64,000 bases of DNA from Chitinophaga oryzae (GCF_012516375.2 NZ_CP051204.2:7440001-7504000), one strand, 5' to 3'; counted from the stretch's first letter, positions 8,798 to 18,595 are shown. The notes: a model not told the origin generated them from the letters alone. A program made the numbers and translations.

Positions 8798-9352
8798 TTA
8801 TTTACCTGCTGACTTACCAGCTTTCTTACGAACCACTTCATCGCTGTAGCGAACACCTTTACCTTTGTACGGTTCAGGTTTGCGGAGGCTGCGGATTTTG
8901 GCAGCTACCTGGCCCAGCAGTTGGTTATCGGAACCTTCCAGCATAATTTTAGGGTTCTGACCTTTTTCAGTCAGGGTAGCCACTTTCAATTCTTTTGGAA
9001 TTTCGATCACGATGTTGTGGGAGTAACCCAGAGACAGGTCCAGCAGCTGACCGCTGTTGGCGGCTTTGTAACCCACACCAACCAGTTCGAGTTGTTTTTT
9101 GAAACCGTCTGTAACACCAGTCACCATGTTAGCGATGAGTGCGCGGGTCAGACCGTGCAGTGCTTTATGGCGGATCTGATCTGTAGGACGGGTTACAGTC
9201 AATACTCCGTCTTTCACTTCTACTTTCAGGTCTCTGTCGATGGTTCTTTTCAGTTCACCTTTAGGACCTTTAACAGTAACTTCATTAGCCGGGGAAACGG
9301 TTACCGTAACGCCGCTGGCCAATTTGATAGGAGCTTTACCTATACGTGACAT
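8798..9352 (-). CDS. rplF: 50S ribosomal protein L6
   Basis: L6 (184 aa) lies near the factor-binding site and the sarcin-ricin loop. Two related alpha/beta domains are seen. MSRIGKAPIKLASGVTVTVS opens the first. The second carries the conserved NPKIMLEGSDNQLLGQVAAK and KPEPYKGKGVRYSDEVV, which contact 23S rRNA. The Lys-rich tail is normal. Confidence 0.98.
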   Translation of the reverse strand: MSRIGKAPIKLASGVTVTVSPANEVTVKGPKGELKRTIDRDLKVEVKDGVLTVTRPTDQIRHKALHGLTRALIANMVTGVTDGFKKQLELVGVGYKAANSGQLLDLSLGYSHNIVIEIPKELKVATLTEKGQNPKIMLEGSDNQLLGQVAAKIRSLRKPEPYKGKGVRYSDEVVRKKAGKSAGK

Positions 9353-9478
9353 AACTTGAGTTTAAGTATAATTTTGATAATTGTTTCGCGGTTATCTGTG
9401 TTCAGCGCCGTATAGAAAGCTTAATTGTCAGAAAACCGTTGGGGCTTACGGGGAGTTAAATCCCTGTAAGCCAATATA

Positions 9479-9877
9479 TTAGTAAACGTAGCAAACTACT
9501 TCGCCGCCTACGTTCTGTGCTTTCGCTTCTTTATCGGTCATTACGCCTTTGGAAGTGGAGATGATCGCTACACCGAGACCATTTTTCACACGTTTGAACT
9601 CATCAGGTTTAGCGTATTGACGCAGGCCCGGACGGCTGATACGTTGCAGTTCTTTGATAGCGGGTTCTTTGGTTTGAGGATCGTATTTCAGGGCTATTTT
9701 GATGATGCCTTGTTTGTTGTCCTCTTCAAATTTGTACTTCAGGATATAACCTTTATCGTACAGAATTTCTGTAATGCGTTTTTTCAGCTTGGAAGCCGGA
9801 ATTTCCACGATCCTGTGGGTGGCCATTTGCGCGTTCCGGATTCTGGTCAGGAAGTCTGCTATTGGATCAGTAACCAT
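9479..9877 (-). CDS. rpsH: 30S ribosomal protein S8
   Basis: S8 (132 aa) binds the central domain of 16S rRNA and in other bacteria represses the spc operon. [19 protein letters not shown] is the family start. The C-terminal motif [22 protein letters not shown] is conserved. The gap to rpsN upstream is 154 nt and holds a long AT-rich repeat. Confidence 0.98.
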   Translation of the reverse strand: MVTDPIADFLTRIRNAQMATHRIVEIPASKLKKRITEILYDKGYILKYKFEEDNKQGIIKIALKYDPQTKEPAIKELQRISRPGLRQYAKPDEFKRVKNGLGVAIISTSKGVMTDKEAKAQNVGGEVVCYVY

Positions 9878-9947
9878 TGTTGAAATAGTTTGAATAATGT
9901 TTACAATGCGATATCCAATCGAAAGAGATGGGAATCAAATAACTTTA

Positions 9948-10026
9948 ATTGTCGATTTTTTGATTTCGGAATTTTTTGATTTCGGGATAAAAATCGAAAA
10001 TCAAAAAATCGAAAATCAAAAAATCA
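9948..10026. repeat. Intergenic AT-rich repeat between rpsN and rpsH
   Basis: Direct and inverted copies of GATTTTTTGATTTCGG and CGAAAATCAAAAAATC are packed into about 80 nt, so the transcript can form an almost perfect long hairpin. It resembles the elements in the rpoA-rplQ and rplN-rplX gaps. Confidence 0.75.
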
Positions 10027-10031
10027 GTTTT

Positions 10032-10301
10032 TTACCAGCTGGCTTTAGTTACGCCAGGGATTTTACCTGCGAGTGCCAGGTCGCGGAACATGTTCCTGCA
10101 GAGGCCGAAGTGACGCATGTATCCTTTAGGACGACCGGTCAGCTGGCATCTGTTTTTCAGACGAACAGGAGAAGCGTTTTTAGGAAGTTGGTCCAGTGCA
10201 GCGTAGTCACCGGCAGCTTTCAGGGCAGCGCGCTTTTCAGCGAATCTTGCTACCATGGCTTCTCTTTTCCTTTGTCTGGCTTTTACGGATTCTTTTGCCA
10301 T
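10032..10301 (-). CDS. rpsN: 30S ribosomal protein S14 (zinc-free form)
   Basis: S14 (89 aa) in the 30S head. This is the long, zinc-independent form: there is no Cys-x2-Cys pair near the C-terminus. The signature [19 protein letters not shown] and the end [11 protein letters not shown] are typical. It follows rplE by only 20 nt. Confidence 0.98.
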   Translation of the reverse strand: MAKESVKARQRKREAMVARFAEKRAALKAAGDYAALDQLPKNASPVRLKNRCQLTGRPKGYMRHFGLCRNMFRDLALAGKIPGVTKASW

Positions 10302-10321
10302 AATTATATTATCGTTTCGAA

Positions 10322-10897
10322 TTACTGATTATCTTTTTTCATGTTCCTGAACGGCATACCCATTTCTTTCAGCAGCTCGTAAGCTTCTTCGTTGGTTTTA
10401 GCCGTAGTAACGAAAGTGATATCCATACCGGACATTTTTGTTACTTTATCGATATCGATTTCAGGGAAGATGATTTGTTCGGTGATACCCATGGTGTAGT
10501 TACCGCGGCCGTCGAAGGCTTTTTCGTTGATGCCTTTGAAGTCACGTACACGAGGCAGGGACACGGAAACCAGGCGGTCCAGGAAGTCAAACATGTTGGT
10601 GCTGCGCAGTGTAACGCGGGCGCCGATCGGCATGTTTTTTCTCAGTTTAAAGTTAGAGATATCCTTTTTGGACAGGGTGGCAACTGCTTTCTGGCCGGAG
10701 ATGCGTGTCATTTCGTCCACAGCGATGTCTACCAGTTTTTTATCACCAACGGCGCCATTGATACCCTGGTTCAGGCAAATTTTCACCAGACGGGGAACCT
10801 GCATTACACTTTTGTAGTTGAATTTCTTCATCAGTGCAGGAGCTACCTCGTCGAAGTATTTTTTCTGCAGTCTTGGAGTATATTTAGTGTTTGCCAT
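10322..10897 (-). CDS. rplE: 50S ribosomal protein L5
   Basis: L5 (191 aa) binds 5S rRNA and contacts the P-site tRNA. Conserved parts are [39 protein letters not shown] and [18 protein letters not shown]. Its ATG overlaps the rplX stop by one base (TAATG), so the two are probably translationally coupled, unlike most junctions in this loosely spaced cluster. Confidence 0.98.
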   Translation of the reverse strand: MANTKYTPRLQKKYFDEVAPALMKKFNYKSVMQVPRLVKICLNQGINGAVGDKKLVDIAVDEMTRISGQKAVATLSKKDISNFKLRKNMPIGARVTLRSTNMFDFLDRLVSVSLPRVRDFKGINEKAFDGRGNYTMGITEQIIFPEIDIDKVTKMSGMDITFVTTAKTNEEAYELLKEMGMPFRNMKKDNQ

Positions 10898-11235
10898 TAT
10901 TTAATTACCTCCCCTGATTTTTTAGCGATACGAATTAATTTACCGTTTTCCCGCTGTCTGTTCACACGGGTAGGTTTACCAGCTTTGGCATCCCACAGCA
11001 TCACGTTGGAGATCGCAATCGGCGCTTCCTGCTTAACGATACCACCTTTGGTGTTTTGTGCAGTAGGCTTGGTATGCTTGGTAATAATGTTAACGCCTTC
11101 TACAAGAACGCGGCCTTGTTCAGGGTGAACTTCCAGCACTTTGCGTGCTTTGGTCCTATCCTTGTCGTCGCCGGCAATCACCGCAACCAGGTCGCCCTTC
11201 TTAATGTTGAATTTAGGCTTAAATCTAGTTTTCAT
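10897..11235 (-). CDS. rplX: 50S ribosomal protein L24
   Basis: L24 (112 aa) starts 50S assembly at the 5' end of 23S rRNA. The KOW motif lies near the start ([20 protein letters not shown]), followed by [14 protein letters not shown] use the ATG at 11235 (MKTRFKPKF); the codon before it is GTG. A TATCTTTG element about 80 nt upstream suggests an internal promoter. The stop overlaps the rplE start. Confidence 0.97.
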   Translation of the reverse strand: MKTRFKPKFNIKKGDLVAVIAGDDKDRTKARKVLEVHPEQGRVLVEGVNIITKHTKPTAQNTKGGIVKQEAPIAISNVMLWDAKAGKPTRVNRQRENGKLIRIAKKSGEVIK

Positions 11236-11315
11236 CACTTTGATTTATTTATAAACGCCAAGCGAAACAATTGTTTCGCTTGATTAATGTTTTGTCTCGT
11301 TTTGCAAACGGGCTG

Positions 11316-11323
11316 CAAAGATA
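11316..11323 (-). promoter_or_regulatory. Candidate -7 box (TATCTTTG) for an internal promoter upstream of rplX
   Basis: The sequence and flanks (TTATCTTTGCAGCCC on the minus strand) match the Bacteroidota -7 consensus. It lies in the largest gap of the cluster (203 nt between rplN and rplX). Confidence 0.45.
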
Positions 11324-11329
11324 AGAAAT

Positions 11330-11438
11330 ATTTTGAGATTTTGGGATTTACGAATTTTTTGATTTAGCCGCCAAACTCTGAAACCCCAAAATCGCCATAT
11401 TTCAAATTTTAAAATTTCGAAATATCAAAATCTTAAAA
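11330..11438. repeat. Intergenic AT-rich inverted repeats between rplN and rplX
   Basis: Several mirrored stretches occur (GAGATTTTGGGATTTACG with CCCCAAAATC, and TTTCAAATTTTAAAATTTCG), giving one or two possible hairpins. They use the same word set as the other intergenic repeats in this cluster. Confidence 0.6.
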
Positions 11439-11807
11439 TTACAATACTTCAGGAGCCAGGGAGATAATTTTCATATAACCCTTGTCTCTCAGTTCACGGG
11501 CAACCGGACCGAAAATACGGGTACCGCGTGGTTCGTCTGAGTTATTGAGCAGTACAACCGCGTTGTCGTCGAAACGGATATATGAACCGTCTTTACGGCG
11601 TAATTTGTTTTTGGTTCTTACGATTACCGCTTTGGTAACCATACCTTTTTTAGCGCCGCCACCAGGAATTGCGTCCTTAACGGTCACTACAATTTTATCG
11701 CCTACTTTAGCGTAGTCCTGACCGGAGTTGCCCAGTACGCGGATGCAGAGTACTTCTTTGGCACCACTGTTATCGGCTACGCTCAGTCTTGATTCTTGTT
11801 GTATCAT
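11439..11807 (-). CDS. rplN: 50S ribosomal protein L14
   Basis: L14 (122 aa) forms intersubunit bridges B5/B8. [20 protein letters not shown] and [20 protein letters not shown] are strongly conserved family sequences, and the end [10 protein letters not shown] is canonical. It follows rpsQ after 66 nt. Confidence 0.98.
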   Translation of the reverse strand: MIQQESRLSVADNSGAKEVLCIRVLGNSGQDYAKVGDKIVVTVKDAIPGGGAKKGMVTKAVIVRTKNKLRRKDGSYIRFDDNAVVLLNNSDEPRGTRIFGPVARELRDKGYMKIISLAPEVL

Positions 11808-11873
11808 CGTAATGATTTTTTAATCAGCGGCTGAAGCCGGGGTAGCCGGCAGCAGCATGAAACACTTGATAAA

Positions 11874-12134
11874 TTATTTTACTTTTTCGATAATTTCTAC
11901 CAATCTCCAGCATTTGTTTTTGCTCAGAGGGCGGGTTTCCGCGATTTTCACGGTATCGCCGATGCTGCACTCGTTTTTATCGTCGTGCGCCATGAACTTG
12001 GTAGTTTTTTTAACGAATTTACCATAGATAGGGTGCTTCACTTTACGTTCCACCTTAACAGTAATGGTTTTATCCATTTTGTTGCTGGCCACCACACCAA
12101 TCCTGGTTTTTCTTAATTGTCTTTCGGTCGTCAT
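11874..12134 (-). CDS. rpsQ: 30S ribosomal protein S17
   Basis: S17 (86 aa), an OB-fold protein of the 30S body. [20 protein letters not shown] and the signature [20 protein letters not shown] are clear. It is positioned between rpmC and rplN as usual. Confidence 0.98.
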   Translation of the reverse strand: MTTERQLRKTRIGVVASNKMDKTITVKVERKVKHPIYGKFVKKTTKFMAHDDKNECSIGDTVKIAETRPLSKNKCWRLVEIIEKVK

Positions 12135-12185
12135 TGTTGAAAGTATTTAATCCTCCGGGGGAGGTTAATTTTGTTATACGAATGC

Positions 12186-12386
12186 TTAGAAGCCCAGTTG
12201 TTTTTTACGCAGTTCGGTTTGCATACGGGCGATATCGCGTCTCACAGAGCGGATGCTCATGGGATTTTCGATGGGCGTAATTGCATGACCGAATTTCATT
12301 TTCTTCAGGCGCAGCTCTTCCGCAGAGATTTTCTCCTGGAGATCCTGAATGCTCAGGCCGTTCAGATCCAGCTTTTCTTTTGCCAT
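12186..12386 (-). CDS. rpmC: 50S ribosomal protein L29
   Basis: L29 (66 aa) lies at the tunnel exit, where trigger factor and SRP dock. It has the two-helix coiled shape of the family (LSIQDLQEKISAEELRLKKM, then SIRSVRRDIARMQTELRKK). It is located between rplP and rpsQ. Confidence 0.97.
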   Translation of the reverse strand: MAKEKLDLNGLSIQDLQEKISAEELRLKKMKFGHAITPIENPMSIRSVRRDIARMQTELRKKQLGF

Positions 12387-12451
12387 TTGTATTTTATTTG
12401 GTCCGTTTACAGCGTGGGCGGTAAACGGGTGATATTAGTGATTGATAGAAA

Positions 12452-12871
12452 TTAAGCAACGTAGTCGCGGCTGGTTACGAATTTTACTTTGATGGGCAGT
12501 TTTTGTGCTGCGAGTTCCATCGCTTCTTTCGCTACCTGTAAGGGAACGCCGTCTGCTTCGAATAAAATTCTGCCTGGTTTTACTACTGCTGCCCAATGGT
12601 CCGGAGCACCTTTACCTTTACCCATCCTTACTTCCAGTGGTTTGGCAGTGATAGGTTTGTCAGGGAATATGCGGATCCAAACGTTACCTTCACGTTTCAT
12701 ATGTCTGGTGAGGGCGACACGAGCAGCTTCGATCTGCCGGTCGGTGATCCACTTAGGTTCTAATGCTTTAAGACCGAATGTACCAAAGGAGAGGGTAGCG
12801 CCTCTTTTAGCGTTCCCTTTGATGCGGCCTTTGTGCATCTTCCTGTGTTTCACTCTTTTTGGCTGTAACAT
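12452..12871 (-). CDS. rplP: 50S ribosomal protein L16
   Basis: L16 (139 aa) helps shape the A-site tRNA pocket. [40 protein letters not shown] and [20 protein letters not shown] are diagnostic. It follows rpsC by 55 nt. Confidence 0.98.
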   Translation of the reverse strand: MLQPKRVKHRKMHKGRIKGNAKRGATLSFGTFGLKALEPKWITDRQIEAARVALTRHMKREGNVWIRIFPDKPITAKPLEVRMGKGKGAPDHWAAVVKPGRILFEADGVPLQVAKEAMELAAQKLPIKVKFVTSRDYVA

Positions 12872-12926
12872 CGTCTGTATTGTTAATGTTAATAGTAATT
12901 GTTAATGTTTGCTCTGCCTGCAGGGA

Positions 12927-13712
12927 TTATCTGCGGCCACCGCCACGGTTATCACCGCCTCTTCTGTCTCCTCCGCGTTCTCTTCTTTCACCGTGTTCTC
13001 TTCTTTCTCCACCGTGTTCACGTCCACCGCCGCGGTTGTCGCCTTCTTTGCCGGTCAGTACGTTCGGGTTCAGGTCGCGTTTGCCGAGTACTTCACCTTT
13101 ACAGATCCATACTTTGATACCGATTTTACCGTATACAGTCAAAGCGAACAGGGAAGCGTAGTCGATGTCCATGCGATAAGTATGCAGGGGCACACGACCT
13201 TGTTTCACTTCTTCCGCGCGGGCGATTTCAGCACCACCCAGACGGCCGCTTACTTTAATTTTGATACCTTCAGCTCCCATTCTCAGTGCGGTAGCGATTG
13301 CCATTTTGATAGCGCGTTTGTAGTTGATACGGCTTTCGATTTGTTTGGCAATAGTTTCTGCAACGATGTTCGCATCCATTTCCGGACGGCGGATTTCGAG
13401 AATATTGATCTGTACGTCTTCTTTACCAGTCAGTTTTTTCAGTTCTTCCTTGATGCGATCAACTTCATTACCACCTTTACCTATGATGATACCTGGTTTG
13501 GAAGTATGCACAGTGACGATCAACTTACCTAAAGTTCTTTCAATCACAACTCTGGAGATGCCGCCTTTGTTGATGCGGGCATTCAGATAAGTTCTGATCT
13601 TGTTGTCTTCGATCAGTTTGGTAGCAAAATCTTTTTTGCTGCCATACCAATTAGAGTCCCATCCTCTGATGATACCTAACCTGTTACCAATAGGATTTGT
13701 TTTCTGACCCAT
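12927..13712 (-). CDS. rpsC: 30S ribosomal protein S3 with an Arg-Gly-rich C-terminal tail
   Basis: S3 (261 aa) lines the mRNA entry channel. The KH domain carries the [20 protein letters not shown] loop, and the C-terminal domain has [20 protein letters not shown] and the [13 protein letters not shown] end. After this core (about residue 220) comes a tail of about 40 residues made of Arg, Gly, Glu, His and Asp repeats ([26 protein letters not shown]). The tail makes it longer than the 210-235 aa typical of S3. It resembles RGG-type RNA-binding tails; its role is not known to me. Confidence 0.97.
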   Translation of the reverse strand: MGQKTNPIGNRLGIIRGWDSNWYGSKKDFATKLIEDNKIRTYLNARINKGGISRVVIERTLGKLIVTVHTSKPGIIIGKGGNEVDRIKEELKKLTGKEDVQINILEIRRPEMDANIVAETIAKQIESRINYKRAIKMAIATALRMGAEGIKIKVSGRLGGAEIARAEEVKQGRVPLHTYRMDIDYASLFALTVYGKIGIKVWICKGEVLGKRDLNPNVLTGKEGDNRGGGREHGGERREHGERRERGGDRRGGDNRGGGRR

Positions 13713-13773
13713 GTTCTGGTTATTTGTCTATTAGTTTAATAGTATTAATTTATCTCTCTTTGGTATGAAACGC

Positions 13774-14124
13774 TTACTGTGCATTTTTACCATCTACCAC
13801 AATCGTAACGTGGTTACTTCTCTTGCGGATACGGTAACCTCTGCCTTGTGGAGCGGGGCGCATTCTTTTCAGGGTGCGGCCGCCGTCTACGAAGATAGTT
13901 TTAACGATCAGGTTGGCATCTTCTACCCTTGCACCTTCATTCTTCACTTTCCAGTTTGCGATAGCGGATACCAGCAGTTTTTCCAACGGAACGCTGGGGT
14001 GCTTTGGATGGAATTTCAAAATATTCAAAGCTTTCTCCACATCCAGGCCGCGGATTAAGTCTGCCAGCAAACGCATTTTGCGGGTAGATGTGGGATTATT
14101 GTTCAGCTTAGCTACTGCTTCCAT
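13774..14124 (-). CDS. rplV: 50S ribosomal protein L22
   Basis: L22 (116 aa) reaches into the exit tunnel with its beta-hairpin. [20 protein letters not shown] and the hairpin region [20 protein letters not shown] are intact. The usual rpsS-rplV-rpsC order is kept. Confidence 0.98.
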   Translation of the reverse strand: MEAVAKLNNNPTSTRKMRLLADLIRGLDVEKALNILKFHPKHPSVPLEKLLVSAIANWKVKNEGARVEDANLIVKTIFVDGGRTLKRMRPAPQGRGYRIRKRSNHVTIVVDGKNAQ

Positions 14125-14149
14125 TGTTATTAATTTCTTTTATTATTTA

Positions 14150-14206
14150 ATGTCTGACGTCTGGAGTTTGAGATTGGGCTTGAGCCTTCTCAAACCTCAA
14201 ACCTCA
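14150..14206. repeat. Intergenic inverted repeat between rpsS and rplV
   Basis: The arms TCTGACGTCTGGAGTTTGAG and CTCAAACCTCAAACCTCAGA face each other across about 17 nt. The wording differs from the GATTTTTTGATTT type elsewhere. Confidence 0.6.
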
Positions 14207-14215
14207 GACTATAAT

Positions 14216-14482
14216 TTACATTTTCTTGTTAGCGTGTCCTCTGAAGTTACGTGTAGGTGCAAATTCGCCCAGTTTGTGGCCAACCATAAATTCCGTTACA
14301 TAAACCGGAATGAATTTGTTGCCATTGTGAACTGCGAAAGTGTGACCAACGAAATCAGGAGTGATGGTAGAACGGCGGCTCCAGGTTTTGATAACTGTGC
14401 GCTTGGTGCCAGCGTTCATTTTTTCAACTTTAGTCTCTAATTTCTGGTCTACGTAAGGACCTTTTCTTATGGAACGAGCCAT
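14216..14482 (-). CDS. rpsS: 30S ribosomal protein S19
   Basis: S19 (88 aa) of the 30S head near the A-site finger. [20 protein letters not shown] and the motif [20 protein letters not shown] are diagnostic. It lies 63 nt after rplB. Confidence 0.98.
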   Translation of the reverse strand: MARSIRKGPYVDQKLETKVEKMNAGTKRTVIKTWSRRSTITPDFVGHTFAVHNGNKFIPVYVTEFMVGHKLGEFAPTRNFRGHANKKM

Positions 14483-14545
14483 GTCTTCTTATTTATGATT
14501 TTTCAAATTTGGGTCCCGGGTTAGCAGGACCCGAATTCCGAAATA

Positions 14546-15379
14546 TTATAATTTTTTACCGTTTTTCCTGCTGATGATCAGTTTATCAGAGCTCTTATGC
14601 GGCTTTCTGGTTTTCAGACCTTTCGCATATTTGCCTGTTCTGGATCTTGGATGGCCGCCGGAAGATTTACCTTCACCACCACCCATCGGGTGATCTACAG
14701 GGTTCATGGCCACACCACGGTTGCGGGGACGGATACCTCTCCAACGGTTGGCACCTGCTTTACCGATAGATTGCAGGGCGTGGTCGGAGTTGGAAACTGT
14801 ACCTACGGTAGCCATGCAGGTGTTCAGCACTTTGCGCAGTTCACCGGAAGGCATTTTCAGTACAGCATATTTTTCTTCCTTGTTCGACAGCTGAGCGTAG
14901 GCGCCGGCGCTTCTTGCGATAGCACCGCCTTTACCAGGCTGCAGTTCGATATTGTGTACCACAGTACCCAGCGGCATGTTTTTCAGCGGCAGGGCGTTAC
15001 CTACTTCAGGAGCAGCAGTTTCACCGCTGACAACGGTGCTGCCTACCTGGAGGCCTTGTGGTGCGATGATATAACGTTTTTCACCGTCTGCATAGCTTAC
15101 CAGTGCGATGAAGGCGCTACGGTTAGGATCGTATTCGATAGTTTTAACTGTAGCGGGGATATTTACTTTTTCACGTTTAAAGTCTACCACGCGGTAGGCT
15201 TTTTTGTGACCGCCACCGATGTAGCGCATAGACATCCTACCCTGAGCGTTTCTACCGCCGCTTCTTTTAGCGGGCTCGAGCAGGCTTTTTTCGGGGGTAT
15301 CCGTGGTCAGCTCAGCGTAAGCGTTGCCTATTTTCCAGCGGGTACCGGCCGTCATTGGTTTGAACTTCTTCAGTGCCAT
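14546..15379 (-). CDS. rplB: 50S ribosomal protein L2
   Basis: L2 (277 aa) supports subunit joining and peptidyl-transferase structure. The OB and SH3-like domains contain [15 protein letters not shown] and the C-terminal [20 protein letters not shown], which includes the conserved His close to the peptidyl-transferase centre. It is in the normal order after rplW. Confidence 0.99.
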   Translation of the reverse strand: MALKKFKPMTAGTRWKIGNAYAELTTDTPEKSLLEPAKRSGGRNAQGRMSMRYIGGGHKKAYRVVDFKREKVNIPATVKTIEYDPNRSAFIALVSYADGEKRYIIAPQGLQVGSTVVSGETAAPEVGNALPLKNMPLGTVVHNIELQPGKGGAIARSAGAYAQLSNKEEKYAVLKMPSGELRKVLNTCMATVGTVSNSDHALQSIGKAGANRWRGIRPRNRGVAMNPVDHPMGGGEGKSSGGHPRSRTGKYAKGLKTRKPHKSSDKLIISRKNGKKL

Positions 15380-15467
15380 TACTTCCTAAAAAGTTAAATG
15401 TTATTGATAAATATAAATCGTGATCTGTATATACATCCACATCCCGGCTGTTCAGGCCGGAACGGCA

Positions 15468-15767
15468 CTACATGTTAGCATACAGATCTATAGTTTCGTT
15501 GGATGCGAGGGTAATGATCGCCTTTTTGTAAGACGGTTTTTTACCTGCAATGAAACCGGCTTTAGTAAAGCGGAATTTAGCTTTACCCGGCATTACGGCA
15601 GTATTCACATCCTGTACAGTTACACCGTAGAACTCTTCCACTGCTTTTTTGATCTCCAGTTTGTTGGCTTTTTTGTCAACAATGAAGTAGTAGCGGTTGA
15701 ATTTTTCGGTGGCTTTGTTCACCTTTTCGGTTACTACCGGTTTGATTAAAACGTCTGAAAGTTTCAT
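15468..15767 (-). CDS. rplW: 50S ribosomal protein L23
   Basis: L23 (99 aa) sits at the tunnel exit and is the main trigger factor and SRP contact. The segments VLIKPVVTEKVNKATEKFNR and KKAVEEFYGVTVQDVNTAVM match the family. It starts 68 nt after rplD; the gap contains an AGCTATAAGC-type short inverted repeat. Confidence 0.97.
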   Translation of the reverse strand: MKLSDVLIKPVVTEKVNKATEKFNRYYFIVDKKANKLEIKKAVEEFYGVTVQDVNTAVMPGKAKFRFTKAGFIAGKKPSYKKAIITLASNETIDLYANM

Positions 15768-15835
15768 CTTCTTTATAGCTTATAGCTTTTAAGCTGTGAG
15801 CTTGTAGCTTTGTTATTGAATTGGTTTACAACACC

Positions 15836-16474
15836 TTATGCTTCTGCAGGCTCTTCAGTGAAGATTTTAGCAGCGCTTTCTGTGAACACGAGGTAGTTGC
15901 TGTTCATGATATCATAAGTATTGATATCGCTCAGCATGGCGCCGTCCACAGTAGGGATGTTTCTTAAAGACAGATAAACGCTATCGTTGTATTCCGGAGT
16001 GATGAACATAGTCTTCTTACCGTCTACATTGATGTTCAGGTTCTTTAAGATACCAACGAATTGTTTGGTTTTAGGAGCCTGCAGCGCCAGATCTTCAACG
16101 ATGATGATGCTGTTTTCTTTAGCTTTTACTGACAGGGCGGAGATCTTAGCGAGATCTTTCACTTTTCTGTTCAGTTTGATGCTCCAGCTGTGCGGTTTGG
16201 GACCGAAGATGGTACCACCACCTTTATACAGCGGGTTACGGATGTTACCTTTACGGGCACCACCGGTACCTTTTTGTTTGTGCAGTTTGCGGGAAGCACC
16301 TTTTACTTCAGCTCTGGTTTTTACCTTGTGGGTACCCTGACGCTGAGCGGCGAGATACTGTTTAACAGCCAGGTAAATGACGTGGTTGTTAGGCTCTACA
16401 CCAAAGATCTCCTCAGGAAGTTCGATGGATCTTCCGGTTTTCTTACCTTCTATATTTAAAATATCAAGTTGCAT
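15836..16474 (-). CDS. rplD: 50S ribosomal protein L4
   Basis: L4 (212 aa) lines the exit tunnel. The tunnel loop is visible (KQKGTGGARKGNIRNPLYKG, GGTIFGPKPHSWSIKLNRKV). In some other bacteria L4 also represses the S10 operon; whether it does so here is unknown. Only one base separates its start from the rplC stop, so coupling is likely. Confidence 0.98.
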   Translation of the reverse strand: MQLDILNIEGKKTGRSIELPEEIFGVEPNNHVIYLAVKQYLAAQRQGTHKVKTRAEVKGASRKLHKQKGTGGARKGNIRNPLYKGGGTIFGPKPHSWSIKLNRKVKDLAKISALSVKAKENSIIIVEDLALQAPKTKQFVGILKNLNINVDGKKTMFITPEYNDSVYLSLRNIPTVDGAMLSDINTYDIMNSNYLVFTESAAKIFTEEPAEA

Positions 16475-16475
16475 G

Positions 16476-17093
16476 TTACTTCTGGATTAAAACGATTGAA
16501 CCATTGTGGCCGGGAACGGAACCACTTACCAGGATATAATTCTTTTCAGGGAATATTTTCAGGATCTTCAGACCTTTCACTTTCACTCTTTCGTTACCTG
16601 TCTGGCCGGCCATACGCATGCCCTTGAAAACGCGGGAAGGATAGGAGGAACCGCCTACAGAACCAGGAGCCCTGCTTCTGTCGTGCTGGCCGTGGGTGGC
16701 TTCACCCACACCGCTAAAACCGTGGCGTTTTACAACACCCTGGAAGCCTTTACCTTTGGAAGTGCCTACAACGTCAATAGATTCACCTTCAGCGAAGATT
16801 TCGCAGGTGATAATTTCACCGAGGGCTTTCTGTACGTCCGGGTTGCGGAATTCTTTAACAAAACGTTTGGGAGAGGTGCTTGCTTTCGCGAAGTGATTGA
16901 GCTCAGCTTTTGTAGTGTGTTTTTCTTTCTTCTCACCGAAAGAAACCTGAATTGCATTGTAACCATCTGATTCCAGGCTTTTTACCTGTGTTACAACGTT
17001 GGGACCTGCTTCGATAATGGTACAAGCAGTTTGCTTACCATTGGACTCGAAGATACTGGTCATACCAATCTTTTTACCAATAATACCTTTCAT
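16476..17093 (-). CDS. rplC: 50S ribosomal protein L3
   Basis: L3 (205 aa) reaches toward the peptidyl-transferase centre with its long loop ([56 protein letters not shown]). It starts 194 nt after rpsJ and runs directly into rplD. Confidence 0.98.
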   Translation of the reverse strand: MKGIIGKKIGMTSIFESNGKQTACTIIEAGPNVVTQVKSLESDGYNAIQVSFGEKKEKHTTKAELNHFAKASTSPKRFVKEFRNPDVQKALGEIITCEIFAEGESIDVVGTSKGKGFQGVVKRHGFSGVGEATHGQHDRSRAPGSVGGSSYPSRVFKGMRMAGQTGNERVKVKGLKILKIFPEKNYILVSGSVPGHNGSIVLIQK

Positions 17094-17287
17094 CTTATAT
17101 ATGATTTTACCCAGCGCCTGGGGGATTTCCAGCTATCCCCAGGATGGGCGGTTAAATACATTTATTGGGCGGCCGCCCAGAAGGCGCGACCTATGTGTTA
17201 TATGTTAAAATTGTTATTGATTGAAAATCAACCAATAACCATAAAATCAGTAAAAGGCGGGCCTTTTGCCCAGCCTTGCTGTTGTCC

Positions 17288-17593
17288 TTATGCTTTAATT
17301 TCAACTTCTACGCCAGAAGGTAAATCCAGCTTGCTCAGCGCATCTACAGTCCTGGAAGAGGAGGTATAGATGTCCAGTAAACGTTTGTGAGTACACAACT
17401 GGAACTGCTCGCGCGCTTTCTTGTTTACGTGCGGAGAACGCAATACCGTAAAGATTTTCTTTTCTGTAGGTAAAGGTATCGGACCTGTTACCACGGCGCC
17501 CGTGTTACGCACGGTTTTAACGATCTTCTCAGCAGACTTGTCTACCAGGTTATGATCGTAGGACTTCAGCTTGATTCTTATTCTCTGAGACAT
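17288..17593 (-). CDS. rpsJ: 30S ribosomal protein S10
   Basis: S10 (101 aa) acts in the 30S head and, as NusE, in transcription antitermination. The ATG at 17593 gives [20 protein letters not shown]. The loop [20 protein letters not shown] is conserved, as is the end [11 protein letters not shown]. It is the first gene of the long minus-strand cluster and has a strong promoter 47 nt upstream. Confidence 0.98.
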   Translation of the reverse strand: MSQRIRIKLKSYDHNLVDKSAEKIVKTVRNTGAVVTGPIPLPTEKKIFTVLRSPHVNKKAREQFQLCTHKRLLDIYTSSSRTVDALSKLDLPSGVEVEIKA

Positions 17594-17639
17594 ATGCAAT
17601 GAACTTCTTCGTGTTTTTTCCCTTTACAATTTGGGAGGG

Positions 17640-17671
17640 CAAAGGTAACCCGGTTTTTTTGAATTGGCAAA
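17640..17671 (-). promoter_or_regulatory. Main promoter of the S10 cluster (upstream of rpsJ)
   Basis: On the minus strand a -33 TTTG (17671-17668) and a -7 TACCTTTG (17647-17640) are separated by 20 nt, an excellent match to the Bacteroidota consensus. The presumed start region reads GCCCTCCCAAA, the same pattern found at rpsL and, in part, fusA. Confidence 0.8.
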
Positions 17672-17826
17672 TAAATCTCAGGAAAAAAATAAAAAGATAC
17701 CCGGCAGAAGTTTGCCATGGTCACGGGAAAGCGGGCTATGAGGGGCGGATTTTATGCGGTTAAGCCTCCGAAAACATTCATTTTGTGCGTATTAAGTCTT
17801 ACGCTTAGTTGACATGCTGATTTCGA

Positions 17827-17856
17827 CAAATATAGGAAAACAAACATCAAAACAAA
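17827..17856 (-). promoter_or_regulatory. Second candidate promoter, 230 nt upstream of rpsJ
   Basis: TATATTTG (17834-17827) is preceded by TTTG (17856-17853) with an 18-nt spacer. If used, it would give a leader of about 225 nt upstream of rpsJ. Confidence 0.5.
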
Positions 17857-17879
17857 AAATTTTTCCCAACACCGGCAGG

Positions 17880-18400
17880 AAAATGTGAAGTTGCAGGACC
17901 AGCGCGGCGCTACAGCGCCCCAGCCCCTCTATATCCCCCCTTTCATACAGCGTCTTACATCAGCCGGAATCTTTCTCCCCCTCAGTCCGGCAGCAATCCC
18001 CTGCCCTGCCCCACCGCCTGCCCCTGCTCCCCCCGGGCTGACGACAAGCGGCCTGCTGCGCCGCCGGTAAACTATCGGCAGTGCCCGATACAAATGCTGT
18101 AAAGGCTTTTATTCAGATCCGGACCCGGCCGCTTCCCTCAGCCGGCATAGGGAGATGACCGGGCAATACTATTCCCCCCAGGAAAATAGCCACTGGCGCT
18201 GCGTGGCGACTTGTCCGTCTCAAACCACCGGGAGTATAAAGAGAAGATATCCGGGAAGTCCGCTACAACCCCTACCAGGAGGCACCTATACAGCCCCCTT
18301 TGTTCAGCTAGGGGCATTCCTGATAGTTACCGGGAAATAAATACAGTAAAAGGAAGGACGCCATACCATCATAAAATCCAATTATGACTGCCTGCTGCAT
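17880..18400. other. Gene-free, GC-rich intergenic stretch
   Basis: Short open frames exist on both strands, but none shows a family motif, a plausible start context or normal composition (the plus-strand frame at 17885 is mostly Pro/Leu). I see no structured RNA or recognisable regulatory element here. It may be decayed DNA. Confidence 0.4.
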
Positions 18401-18440
18401 AAAAGACAACCGCTCCATCTCGCGCAAGCAAGATGAAGCG
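18400..18440 (-). terminator. Terminator downstream of small-peptide unit 1
   Basis: The stem ACCGCTCCATCT / AGATGAAGCGGT (one mismatch) with a loop of about 10 nt is followed on the minus strand by TTGTCTTTT. It lies about 45 nt past the peptide stop. Confidence 0.55.
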
Positions 18441-18484
18441 GTTTCTGAATTAGTTAAAGCAGATACGGTGCATCCGGTTGCCTC

Positions 18485-18571
18485 TTACAGAGGTAAACCG
18501 CCACCGATACCGCCCAGTAATGATTTTACTAATCCTAAGATCAGTGCGAGCAATTGGTTCAGCAAATCCAT
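18485..18571 (-). CDS. Small amphipathic peptide, unit 1 (28 aa)
   Basis: The frame begins MDLLNQLLALILGLVKSLL and ends in a Gly-rich tail (GGIGGGLPL). It is a Leu-rich amphipathic helix followed by a double-Gly region. The same start (MxLLNQLLA) and the SLLGG ending recur in unit 2, 480 nt away, and MLLNQLLELL in unit 4. The upstream DNA is conserved among all units, and each complete unit ends with a hairpin terminator. I do not recognise a family. Possible roles include a membrane-active peptide, a type I toxin-like peptide or a secreted signal; none is shown by the sequence. Confidence 0.5.
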   Translation of the reverse strand: MDLLNQLLALILGLVKSLLGGIGGGLPL

Positions 18572-18595
18572 AGTTTTAGGTTTTCATTGTTATGC

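Noticed and set aside
17885..18340. Short plus-strand frames (about 60 codons each) in the GC-rich gap
   Set aside because: Compositional artefacts rich in Pro, Ser and Arg, with no start context or similarity between them.
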